Assembly: GCA_041392855.1 (NCBI GenBank)
Contig: JAWKLD010000001.1
Coordinates: 2,776,001-2,840,000 of the forward strand
Reading direction: 5' to 3'
Source: Flavipsychrobacter sp.
Lineage (GTDB): Bacteria > Bacteroidota > Bacteroidia > Chitinophagales > Chitinophagaceae
Length of the DNA stretch: 64,000 nt
Positions 8,717 through 16,591 of the stretch are shown here, piece by piece. The notes under the pieces were generated by a model, which ran no database searches, had not been told where the DNA came from, and saw only the letters and a program-made list of their open reading frames with translations. The position numbers and the translations under genes are program-made. Each line of letters starts with the position of its first letter. Positions within the stretch are counted from its first letter, which is position 1.

Positions 8717-9814
8717 ATGGCACTTCAAGTAGGTATCGTCGGTCTTCCAAATGTTGGTAAATCAACCTTGTTTAATGCGGTAAGTAATAATGCCCAAGCA
8801 CAGGCATCCAACTATCGTTTTTGTACTATTGAACCTAATGTAGGTATGGTAGACGTACCGGATGAGCGTATTGATAAACTGGCAGAGCTGGTAAACCCTG
8901 ACCGTGTACTACCTACTACTATAGAGTTTGTAGATATCGCAGGCTTGGTAAAAGGGGCAAGTAAGGGAGAAGGTTTGGGAAATAAATTCTTGGCCAATAT
9001 ACGTGAGGTAGATGCTATTGTACACGTTATCCGTTGTTTTGAAGATGAGAATGTACTACGCGAAGAGGGAGAGATAAACCCTGTAGGTGATAAAGAGATC
9101 ATAGACACAGAGTTGCAGTTTAAAGACATGGAGAGCGTGGAGAAGAAAATGCAGCGTATGCAAAAGCTGGCTAAGAACGACCCTAAGGCAAAACGTTCTT
9201 ACGAGGTGTTGAAGAAATGCTACGACCATCTATCAGAAGGTAAGAATATGCGTGGGCTGGACTTGGATAGTGCTGAACTGGAAGAAGTAGCAGATCTGTT
9301 TTTGCTAACGAGCAAGCCTGTATTGTATGTAGCTAATGTGGATGAGGCTTCTATCTTGACAGGTAACAAGTTTTCGGAGGCATTGATAAAAGTAGCTACT
9401 GAAGAAGGTGCTGAGGTGATCGTAATGAACAACACCATTGAAGCACAGATATCTGAAATGGATAGTGATGAGGATAAAGAACTATTCTTAGGTGAGTATG
9501 GGTTGACTGAGCCGGGTTTGAACAGACTTATCAAAGCAGCATATAAGTTATTGAACCTGATCACCTACTTCACAGCAGGTGTACAAGAAGTGCGTGCATG
9601 GACCATACATGTGGGCTGGAAGGCACCACAAGCTGCGGGTGTTATCCATAGCGACTTTGAGAAGGGCTTCATTAAAGCAGAGACCATTGCCTATGACGAC
9701 TTTGTGGCATTAGGTAGCGAAGCAGCCTGCCGCGAAAATGGTAAGCTACGCATAGAAGGTAAAGAATATGTAGTGAAAGACGGAGATGTAATGCACTTCC
9801 GCTTCAATGTATAA
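8717..9814 (+). CDS. ychF: Redox-responsive ATPase YchF (Obg family)
   Basis: YchF is a universally conserved P-loop ATPase that associates with ribosomes and is tied to stress responses. The 365-residue length matches the family. The P-loop GLPNVGKST starts at residue 8, followed by switch and Walker B segments DIAGLVKGASKGEG. The nucleotide-specificity motif is NVDE instead of NKxD, which explains the ATP preference. A helical coiled-coil insertion and a C-terminal TGS domain (about residues 285-365, ending FRFNV) follow. The stop lies only three bases from the convergent response-regulator stop. Confidence 0.96.
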   Translation: MALQVGIVGLPNVGKSTLFNAVSNNAQAQASNYRFCTIEPNVGMVDVPDERIDKLAELVNPDRVLPTTIEFVDIAGLVKGASKGEGLGNKFLANIREVDAIVHVIRCFEDENVLREEGEINPVGDKEIIDTELQFKDMESVEKKMQRMQKLAKNDPKAKRSYEVLKKCYDHLSEGKNMRGLDLDSAELEEVADLFLLTSKPVLYVANVDEASILTGNKFSEALIKVATEEGAEVIVMNNTIEAQISEMDSDEDKELFLGEYGLTEPGLNRLIKAAYKLLNLITYFTAGVQEVRAWTIHVGWKAPQAAGVIHSDFEKGFIKAETIAYDDFVALGSEAACRENGKLRIEGKEYVVKDGDVMHFRFNV

Positions 9815-9817
9815 CCT

Positions 9818-10474
9818 CTATTTATAAACGGCTACTACGCCTGTTTTTATAGCATATAATACTAAACCTGTACGCGAGTGCAGGTTTAATTTTGAGAAGA
9901 GGTTATCTCTATAGCCATCTACAGTACGGTGGCTGATGCCCATCTCCTCTGCTATTTCCTTATAGGTCATCTCAGAGCAGCAGTAGTTTAGAAAACGAAG
10001 TTCTTTTTCCGTAAAGACCACATCGTCCTCTTCCGTAAGCTTGGCCTCGCGCAGCACTTTGTTGCTCACAAGGTCTGAGTGGTATACACCGGCACTATGC
10101 ACGCCTTTAATGGCATTCAATAGTTCTTCGGGCTCAGTGTCTTTTAGGATATAGCCATTGGCACCACAGTTTATCATTTTGATGATGATGTCTTCCTCAC
10201 CATACATAGATAGGGCTAGAACCTTTAGTTTAGGATAGTAGTTGCGTATATGCCTGGCGGTATCGTAGCCACTCATCACAGGCATGTTGATGTCTAGTAT
10301 ACAAACGTCGGGGCGCTCTTTGGCAGGCATTTTTGATAGCTGCTCAATGAAAAGCTTCCCGTTTTTAGCTTCAAAGAGTACTTCTACTTCGTCGAAGCTG
10401 GATAGTATCTCAATTAGTCCCTTACGAAAAAGAGAATGATCATCGGCTAAGGCTACTCGTATTGTTTTTTTCAT
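9818..10474 (-). CDS. LuxR/NarL-type response regulator
   Basis: A 218-residue cytoplasmic transcription regulator. The receiver domain (1-125) has the acidic pocket D11/D12, the phospho-acceptor D61 in ILDINMP and the conserved Lys near 112. The C-terminal LuxR helix-turn-helix (about 150-215) contains TYKEIAEEMGISHRTVDGYR. It overlaps the upstream histidine kinase gene by 35 bases, which indicates translational coupling and a cognate pair. Its likely targets are unknown. It is the last gene of the four-gene cassette starting at 12254. Confidence 0.93.
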   Translation of the reverse strand: MKKTIRVALADDHSLFRKGLIEILSSFDEVEVLFEAKNGKLFIEQLSKMPAKERPDVCILDINMPVMSGYDTARHIRNYYPKLKVLALSMYGEEDIIIKMINCGANGYILKDTEPEELLNAIKGVHSAGVYHSDLVSNKVLREAKLTEEDDVVFTEKELRFLNYCCSEMTYKEIAEEMGISHRTVDGYRDNLFSKLNLHSRTGLVLYAIKTGVVAVYK

Positions 10475-11255
10475 GAATGAATGGTATGCTTAACGTTATT
10501 ACAGTTCCTTTATTCTGTGTAGAAGATATGTCTACTTTTCCCCTCAGCAGCTCTGTTCTCACCTTTATATTGTTGAGCCCAATACCGCTGCCTTCTTTCT
10601 TCACATCTGTTTCAAAACCACTACCATCATCTGTAATTGTAACTAAGAGCGTTTCTGGTTGATAGTCTAAAGCTACAGTGATGTTCTCAGGGTCTCCGTG
10701 TTTGATAGCATTCGCTATCGACTCTTGTATTATCCGGAATATAAGTAACTCCTTATCCTCTCCCAGCGAGTATTGCTCGCCGTTGATATTGAAATTACAA
10801 TTTATTTCTTTAGCAGACGATACATAGCCCACTTCTTTTTGTATGCTTTCTGCCAACCCCATCTGTAGCACATAGTTTCCATTAAGGGTATGGCTAATGG
10901 TGCGCAGGTCGCTTATGGCTTTGGTGAGCAGCTCTTTACTTTTTTCAGCATGGTTTTTAGCCCTGTCGTTCTCTGCGTGTTTTTCTATGTTGTGGATGTT
11001 TATTTTGGCTAGACTAAGCAACTGCCCCACGTTGTCGTGTATCTCTTCCGATAGGTTTTGAGAGGTTTGCTCTTGCACCTCTAGCTTACTTTGTAGTAGC
11101 TCGCTGCTAAACTGGTGCTTCATGCGCTCCTTCTCCAATATATGGCGTACTTGCTTGCGCTTCTGTACTACGATGTACAGAATAACGAAGATGGCAAATA
11201 GCATAAACAGTAATGAGCCAAATAACAAAACGATAAATGAATTAGTCTCCCCCAC
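10440..11255 (-). CDS. NarL-class sensor histidine kinase with minimal sensor region
   Basis: A 271-residue kinase. There is one N-terminal membrane span (about residues 7-30) with almost nothing outside it. A coiled coil follows, then the HisKA_3 dimerisation box with phospho-acceptor H73 in EEIHDNVGQL. The HATPase_c domain has an N box (ESIANAIKHG), a G1 box (DDGSGFE) and a G2 box (GSGIGLNNI). The start is GTG, overlapping the upstream membrane-protein gene by 14 bases. Lacking an external sensor domain, it probably receives its signal through a partner, and the co-encoded multi-span protein is the obvious candidate. Confidence 0.92.
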   Translation of the reverse strand: MGETNSFIVLLFGSLLFMLFAIFVILYIVVQKRKQVRHILEKERMKHQFSSELLQSKLEVQEQTSQNLSEEIHDNVGQLLSLAKINIHNIEKHAENDRAKNHAEKSKELLTKAISDLRTISHTLNGNYVLQMGLAESIQKEVGYVSSAKEINCNFNINGEQYSLGEDKELLIFRIIQESIANAIKHGDPENITVALDYQPETLLVTITDDGSGFETDVKKEGSGIGLNNIKVRTELLRGKVDISSTQNKGTVITLSIPFIHEKNNTSSLSR

Positions 11256-11898
11256 TAGGCTTAAAATTATTGTATTTATAGAACAATATAGTAAAGCCTA
11301 TGTAACTGGAAAGATTGATAATAAATATGATGTAATAAGTGAGAATAGATAACCCTTTATTGGATAAATATGTACTATAACCTAATATCCAATGAAATAA
11401 GGTAAAACTCCAGTATGTTAATAAGATACTAGTAAACCAAAAGTGTATAGGTAGCTTTTTTGTGTAGGTATCACTTTTTAAAAAGTCATAATAGTAGTAC
11501 AAACACATGAAGACAACTAGTATAGCTTGAATAGCGATGAAGTACGTATTGAGTATCCAGATGCTTTGGTAGAAAATGCTATTAATTAATGCAGCAACTA
11601 GGCCCGATGCCCCGATTATTATACCAATATTCCTTTTTTTAAAACTATCAACTATAGTATTAAAGTATAGAGACGTAAGAAATAAGTTAATGGGACTATG
11701 TATGTTATAAATGATGTTATTTTGTTGAAATTCTAAGGCAGCCCAAACTGCAATAATTTCGACAATGAAATTAAGATATAATGCGATTGCAAAATACTTA
11801 GAAGCCTTATCCAGCTTTTTAAACCGGATAAGGCATATAATAACTGCTAAAAGCAATATTAATGTATAGGATATTATTCTAATCCACCAAGCAGACAT
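11242..11898 (-). CDS. Multi-span membrane protein of a histidine-kinase cassette (unknown family)
   Basis: A 218-residue, very hydrophobic protein with about six or seven predicted spans and almost no soluble domain. It starts MSAWWIRI and ends in a Lys/Asn-rich tail. Its ATG overlaps the stop of the small CxxxC protein gene (TAATG), and its end overlaps the kinase gene by 14 bases, so all four cassette genes are translationally coupled. No catalytic motif was recognised. By position it may be the sensor or the transporter module of the two-component system. Its DNA is visibly AT-richer than the flanking housekeeping genes. Confidence 0.8.
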   Translation of the reverse strand: MSAWWIRIISYTLILLLAVIICLIRFKKLDKASKYFAIALYLNFIVEIIAVWAALEFQQNNIIYNIHSPINLFLTSLYFNTIVDSFKKRNIGIIIGASGLVAALINSIFYQSIWILNTYFIAIQAILVVFMCLYYYYDFLKSDTYTKKLPIHFWFTSILLTYWSFTLFHWILGYSTYLSNKGLSILTYYIIFIINLSSYIGFTILFYKYNNFKPSGGD

Positions 11899-12254
11899 TA
11901 GCTGATATTATCATTTGCTGCTGCTCCTACTGTAGGGCACATTGTTGGACATGGTTCGGCACTATTAAGAACTTTACCATTAGATAATTTAACGTAGTTA
12001 CCACTAGAGTCATAACCCACAAGAACCATTGTAGGCATTACTTTAGTGTTACCATCTACTAAAAATTCTTTCTCTGCTAGCATAAATTTCATGTTCACGA
12101 TACTTGGGTTATTGTCTAAATAGCTCTTTAGTAAGCCAGCATCGAAAATAAAAGATTTTACTGGGAAGTCTCCGGGAGTAAAATAGCTGCTGATAAAAGC
12201 GTTAATGTGTGAGTTTGCATCAGACACAGTGATCTCTCCACCAATTGTAGGCAT
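11898..12254 (-). CDS. Small cytoplasmic protein with C-terminal CPTMCPT tail
   Basis: A 118-residue protein with no signal peptide or membrane span. Residues 1-95 look like a compact mixed alpha/beta domain (FISSYFTPGDFPVKSFIF, KFMLAEKEFLVDG). The last 20 residues form a Pro/Cys motif, P101-C102-P-T-M-C106-P-T, followed by a small-residue tail. The paired cysteines could bind a metal, form a disulfide, or be modified. It is the first gene of the cassette with the membrane protein, kinase and regulator. I do not recognise a characterised family. The role is unknown; the gene itself is well supported by its coupling to its neighbours. Confidence 0.75.
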   Translation of the reverse strand: MPTIGGEITVSDANSHINAFISSYFTPGDFPVKSFIFDAGLLKSYLDNNPSIVNMKFMLAEKEFLVDGNTKVMPTMVLVGYDSSGNYVKLSNGKVLNSAEPCPTMCPTVGAAANDNIS

Positions 12255-12464
12255 AGTTTAAAAGTTTTTGAAGTTAATAAATGTATGGTGTAGAGTATTA
12301 TATATATGTAACAGCCTAAAGATATAAGGAAGAAATTTGTCACCTACCGTTAAAACACCCCCTTTGAATAGTTTTATTTTTTGTATGAGTGGTGATAAAC
12401 AGAGGGATTTTGTTTTGTAGAATACTCCTTATCTTCACCATTCTTAAATTTTAAAGACTACGAG
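12255..12464. other. Divergent intergenic region
   Basis: This 210-base spacer separates the minus-strand signalling cassette from the plus-strand aminopeptidase gene, so it should hold both promoters. On the minus strand TATCTTTA (12317-12324) is one mismatch from the -7 consensus. On the plus strand TATCTTCA (12430-12437) resembles a -7 box, 27 bases before the ATG. No clear operator palindrome was found. Confidence 0.35.
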
Positions 12465-13757
12465 ATGAAATATTTACCAATTCCTTCCAAGTTGTACACC
12501 GATAACCGTAAGCGTTTTATCAAAAAGATGAAGCCCAACTCCATTGCAATTTTTCCGGGCAACCCCTTATTGACGACCAACGGAGATGCACTTTATACCT
12601 ATCAGCCTAACTCTGATGTGGTATGGCTATCGGGTATCATACAAGAGAAGTCGATGGTGATATTATATCCCGACAATCCAGATCAAAGTGCGCGCGAGGT
12701 GTTGGTACTGCTACGTCCTAACGAACATTTGGAAAAATGGGAAGGCCACAAACTGCGCCAAGATGAGGCTACAAAAATATCGGGCATCAAAAACATACAG
12801 TGGCTGGATAGCATAGACGCTATGCTACATGTAATGATGCACCATGCCGATAATGTATATGTGAACAGTAACGAGAATGACAGACTGGATACATCGGTAT
12901 TGAGAACAGACCTATTGTTTGCCAAAGACCTGATGGCGCGCTACCCACTACACAACTATATGCGTGCGGCTCCTATTATGAAAGAGCTACGTGGTATAAA
13001 AACCGCTGCGGAGATAGAAGTAGTAAAAAAAGCGATAGACATTACCCGCAAGGCCTTCTTAAGAGTAATGAAGTTTATAGAGCCGGGTGTGATGGAGTAT
13101 GAGATAGAAGCAGAGGTAACACATGAGTTTTTGCGTAACCGTGCTACCCGTCATGCATACGATTGTATCATAGCATCGGGCGATAGCGCCAGAGTGCTGC
13201 ACTATGTAGAGCGCAATCAAAAATGTAATGATGGCGACCTGGTACTGATGGACTTTGGTGCTTTGTATGGCAACTACGCATCGGATATGACCCGTACCAT
13301 ACCTGTAAATGGTAAGTTTACTGATCGCCAGAAAGAAGTATATAATGCCGTACTAAATACCCACAACTATGCAAAGAGCATTTTGAAACCAGGTATATCG
13401 GTAGTAGACTATACAGATAAAGTAGGTAAGTATACAGAGAAGCAATGCCTGAAGCTAGGGTTGATCACTAGAGCGGATATCAAAAACCAAGACCCAGCTA
13501 ATCCTGCTTATCGCAAATATCTATATCACGGTATCTCTCACCATATGGGTATTGATGTGCACGACCTAGGCACAAGAACAGAGCCTGTAAAAGCAGGCAT
13601 GTTGTTTACCGTAGAGCCGGGCTTGTATATAGAAGAAGAGCAAATGGGTATTCGTATAGAGAACAACATATGGCTAACAAGAAATGGTCATATTGATCTG
13701 TTCAAAGATTTCCCTATTACTGTAGAGGAGATAGAAGCGTATATGAAGAAGAAATAA
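12465..13757 (+). CDS. pepP: Xaa-Pro aminopeptidase (M24B, AMP_N-containing)
   Basis: A metallopeptidase that removes an N-terminal residue preceding proline. The 430-residue protein has an AMP_N domain (about 1-135) and a pita-bread catalytic domain (about 170-425). The five dimetal ligands can be placed at D263 and D274 (DFGALYGNYASD), H359 (HGISH), E384 (FTVEPGLY) and E399 (RIENN). HHMGIDVHD is the usual neighbouring motif. It is probably cytoplasmic, as there is no signal peptide. It appears to be transcribed alone. Confidence 0.93.
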   Translation: MKYLPIPSKLYTDNRKRFIKKMKPNSIAIFPGNPLLTTNGDALYTYQPNSDVVWLSGIIQEKSMVILYPDNPDQSAREVLVLLRPNEHLEKWEGHKLRQDEATKISGIKNIQWLDSIDAMLHVMMHHADNVYVNSNENDRLDTSVLRTDLLFAKDLMARYPLHNYMRAAPIMKELRGIKTAAEIEVVKKAIDITRKAFLRVMKFIEPGVMEYEIEAEVTHEFLRNRATRHAYDCIIASGDSARVLHYVERNQKCNDGDLVLMDFGALYGNYASDMTRTIPVNGKFTDRQKEVYNAVLNTHNYAKSILKPGISVVDYTDKVGKYTEKQCLKLGLITRADIKNQDPANPAYRKYLYHGISHHMGIDVHDLGTRTEPVKAGMLFTVEPGLYIEEEQMGIRIENNIWLTRNGHIDLFKDFPITVEEIEAYMKKK

Positions 13758-13820
13758 TAACTCTTAGTTATTGAATAATGAATTATTAGGCGTTGCAGGG
13801 TATGTAACGCCTAATGCGTT

Positions 13821-13828
13821 TATATTTG
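13821..13828 (+). promoter_or_regulatory. -7 promoter box for the beta-barrel gene
   Basis: TATATTTG fits TAnnTTTG exactly and lies 17 bases before the ATG at 13846. Confidence 0.6.
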
Positions 13829-13845
13829 CGGCTTAAATAATAAAA

Positions 13846-14694
13846 ATGAAAAAACTATTTACCTCTTTCTTGTTGTTAGCAACAACTATGACCCTTCAAG
13901 CACAGGAGTTTTATCTTAAAGCCGGTGTGGGTTACGCATTCCCTCATGCGGGGCAGGCAGTTACCGAATCAGGCATTCCTTACAGTGGTAAGGCGCAGTA
14001 TGTAAGTGGCAGTACAACACCAGCCACCTTTGAAGCTAAGAAAATATCTTTTGCGCCATCTGTGCCTGTATCTATAGGGGCAGGGTATTTCTTTACCAAG
14101 AACATAGGCTTGGAGGTGAACGTGATCATTGGTGCCGGTACTAAGGAGCATACTTCCAGCATTACCTTCCCGAGTAGCACTCAGGCAGGTATCAATATTA
14201 CTCAAGTACAAAATTTGAAAGCGGCTACGCCGATACTAGCAGCACCATCGCTAGTGTTGCGCAGCAAGGGACAAAAGGCCTATATCTATACCAGAGCAGG
14301 TATAGTATTGCCTATCAGTGTAAGGATAAAAGAAACATTTACGCAAACACACACGCATATAGCTTCTACTGCTAAAACTAAATATGAAGGTGCTTATGAA
14401 ACCAAAACCATGTTTAGCATAGGCTACTCTGGTGCTTTGGGCGCTAGCCTTAAAGTGGTAGAGAAAGTAAGAGTGTTCGGAGAGTTGGCATTACAGTCTA
14501 TGTCGGTTTACGCAAAAGAGAGAGAGCTGACTTCATTAACACAAGGAGGAGCTAATGTTATAGGGCAGGTGTTACCATCAGCACGTGTTACTACCTATAA
14601 GCGTAATTCTAACACTGGTGGCAATGATATAAGTTTTGCCTATCCGTTCAGCAACTTTGGTTTCAATGTAGGCTTGTCAATGGATTTGAACTAA
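13846..14694 (+). CDS. Outer-membrane beta-barrel protein
   Basis: A 282-residue protein with a clear signal peptide ending near TLQAQ. The mature chain consists of alternating-hydrophobic strands with Gly/Tyr-rich turns (FYLKAGVGYAF, GAGYFFTKNIGLEVNV, IGYSGALGASL) and ends in FNVGLSMDLN, typical of OmpW/OmpA-like porin-family barrels in Bacteroidota. No periplasmic domain is attached. Ligand or permeability is unknown. A strong terminator follows. Confidence 0.82.
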   Translation: MKKLFTSFLLLATTMTLQAQEFYLKAGVGYAFPHAGQAVTESGIPYSGKAQYVSGSTTPATFEAKKISFAPSVPVSIGAGYFFTKNIGLEVNVIIGAGTKEHTSSITFPSSTQAGINITQVQNLKAATPILAAPSLVLRSKGQKAYIYTRAGIVLPISVRIKETFTQTHTHIASTAKTKYEGAYETKTMFSIGYSGALGASLKVVEKVRVFGELALQSMSVYAKERELTSLTQGGANVIGQVLPSARVTTYKRNSNTGGNDISFAYPFSNFGFNVGLSMDLN

Positions 14695-14718
14695 ACAATA
14701 AATAACTGCATACAAATA

Positions 14719-14747
14719 AAACGGGGCTGCCAATGGCAGCCCCGTTT
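14719..14747. terminator. Bidirectional terminator
   Basis: A perfect 13-base-pair stem, AAACGGGGCTGCC against GGCAGCCCCGTTT, with an AAT loop. It has A and T tracts on the flanks and lies between two convergent genes, so it can serve both. Confidence 0.9.
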
Positions 14748-14768
14748 AGTATAATGAGGTTTTACTTT

Positions 14769-15206
14769 TTATCTCAAGCGGTCTAGAGATTTCACTAGCT
14801 TCTCATCTTTTCTAATGCCTTTTATAGCTAGTAGTAAAAAGATGATAGCAATGGTAGGCAAAAAGAATCCTATTTGGTAGCTACCGTCGGATGGTAAAGG
14901 CTCGCTATTGTTAATGTTGCCAATGCGCATAATAGCTAATGCATGAAACCCTATTGACGCGATCATGCTCAATACCGCCATGCGGCTTTGCTTTTTTCTA
15001 TCCTTGAACCTAAAGATAGTTACCAAAGGCAGTATTGTAATAACGATTAGTACAACTAAAGAAGGTAAATAGCTGGTAGCGCGTAAGTATTTCACCGTTT
15101 CCTCACCATTAGTAAGGAATATTGCTTTGTAGTAAGACAAGTAAAATAATCCTGCATTAACTAAGGCGGCTAACAATAGCCATACGCTTTGTATTCTTTG
15201 TATCAT
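14769..15206 (-). CDS. DUF4293 family membrane protein
   Basis: A 145-residue protein with four predicted transmembrane helices, starting MIQRIQSVWLLLA. This start and the overall architecture (long first loop with a YKAIFLTNGEE-type segment, Lys/Arg-rich loop FKDRKKQSR) are typical of DUF4293, a conserved Bacteroidota family without known function. It lies 15 bases downstream of serS on the same strand and is probably co-transcribed with it. Confidence 0.85.
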   Translation of the reverse strand: MIQRIQSVWLLLAALVNAGLFYLSYYKAIFLTNGEETVKYLRATSYLPSLVVLIVITILPLVTIFRFKDRKKQSRMAVLSMIASIGFHALAIMRIGNINNSEPLPSDGSYQIGFFLPTIAIIFLLLAIKGIRKDEKLVKSLDRLR

Positions 15207-15221
15207 GAGTAGTTGTTCTTT

Positions 15222-16493
15222 TTAGTTGATCATATCCTTTCCTAAGAAGGGTTGTAATACTTCAGGTACCTTAATGCCATCAGCTGTTTGGTTGTTTTCT
15301 AGCAGGCAAGCCATAATACGAGGCAGTGCCAGAGAGCTACCATTGAGCGAGTGCAACAGGTGTGTTTTTTTCTTGTCGTCTTTGTAGCGGATCTTCATCC
15401 TGTTGGTTTGGAAGTTTTCGAAGTTAGATACAGAGCTTACTTCCAGCCAACGCTCCTGAGCTGCGCTGTATACTTCAAAGTCGTAAGTAATAGCAGCGGT
15501 GAAACTCATATCACCACCACAAAGGCGTAGTATGCGGTATTGTAGTCCCAGCGATTGTAATAATTTTTCTACATGGGCTACCATGCCTTCCAATACATCG
15601 TAGCTAGTTTCAGGTTTTACTATTTGTACGATCTCTACTTTATCAAACTGGTGCACACGGTTCAGCCCGCGTACATCTTTACCATAAGAGCCTGCCTCTC
15701 TGCGGAAGCAAGGTGTAAAGCCCGTCATCATCACAGGTAGTTCTTGCTCTGGTACGATCACATCTCTATACACATTGGTCAATGGTACTTCGGCAGTAGG
15801 TATCAGGAAAAGCTCATCGGCAGTTACATGATACATCTGTCCTTCTTTATCTGGTAGCTGACCAGTACCGTATGCACTCGCTTCGTTCACCATATATGGT
15901 GGGTAGTACTCTTTGTACCCTGCATCAATATTATAATTGAGGAAGTAGTTGATAAGTGCACGCTGCAATCTTGCACCTTGCCCTATATATACAGGGAAGC
16001 CACTACCGGTTATTTTATTACCCAGTTCAAAATCAACGAGATTGTATTGTTCCATCAACTCCCAATGAGGTTTTGCATTTTCAGGGAGCTGTGGTTGAGC
16101 GCCACCTTCGCGTACTACTTCATTGTCCTCTGGTGTTTTACCAAAAGGTACACTGCTATGAGGTAGGTTAGGTAGCTTTACTATCGTTTCATGCAGCTCA
16201 TTTTCTAGCTCGGAAAGCTTATGTGCCAGTTCTTTAGTTTGCTCTTTATGCTGGGCTACTTCTGCTTTTTTCTGCTCTGCCTCTTCTTTTTCTCCCTTAG
16301 CCATGTGCATACCAATACTTTTGGATGCGGAGTTGATAGCAGCCAGTAGATTGTCATTCTCAGCTTTTACAGCACGCACTTGCTCATCAAGCGATATAAT
16401 GGCATCCACCAGTTCGGGTTCTTTAAAGTTCTTCTTTTCTAATCCCGCTAGTATTAGGTCTTTTTGTTCCCTAAATAATTGTATCGGCAGCAT
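15222..16493 (-). CDS. serS: Seryl-tRNA synthetase
   Basis: It charges tRNA-Ser (and tRNA-Sec where present) with serine in the cytoplasm. The 423-residue protein has an N-terminal antiparallel coiled-coil arm (about 25-110) that binds the tRNA long variable arm. The class II core follows, with motif 2 (CFRREAGSYGKDVRG) and motif 3 (NGSSLALPRIMACLLEN). I place the start at the ATG at 16493. An upstream in-frame TTG at 16514 lies inside the -7 promoter box and cannot be the start of that transcript. DUF4293 follows in the same operon. Confidence 0.96.
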   Translation of the reverse strand: MLPIQLFREQKDLILAGLEKKNFKEPELVDAIISLDEQVRAVKAENDNLLAAINSASKSIGMHMAKGEKEEAEQKKAEVAQHKEQTKELAHKLSELENELHETIVKLPNLPHSSVPFGKTPEDNEVVREGGAQPQLPENAKPHWELMEQYNLVDFELGNKITGSGFPVYIGQGARLQRALINYFLNYNIDAGYKEYYPPYMVNEASAYGTGQLPDKEGQMYHVTADELFLIPTAEVPLTNVYRDVIVPEQELPVMMTGFTPCFRREAGSYGKDVRGLNRVHQFDKVEIVQIVKPETSYDVLEGMVAHVEKLLQSLGLQYRILRLCGGDMSFTAAITYDFEVYSAAQERWLEVSSVSNFENFQTNRMKIRYKDDKKKTHLLHSLNGSSLALPRIMACLLENNQTADGIKVPEVLQPFLGKDMIN

Positions 16494-16511
16494 AATTCTT
16501 ATTTGTTGGGG

Positions 16512-16519
16512 CAAATATA
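16512..16519 (-). promoter_or_regulatory. -7 promoter box for serS
   Basis: Read on the minus strand, TATATTTG fits TAnnTTTG and lies 18 bases before the serS ATG. It argues against the upstream TTG start. Confidence 0.6.
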
Positions 16520-16591
16520 GTCAACACTATGGAGTATATAGATGCTAAGTAAGAAATGTGGTATTTTGAGTAATGAAATAAATGCTAAATC

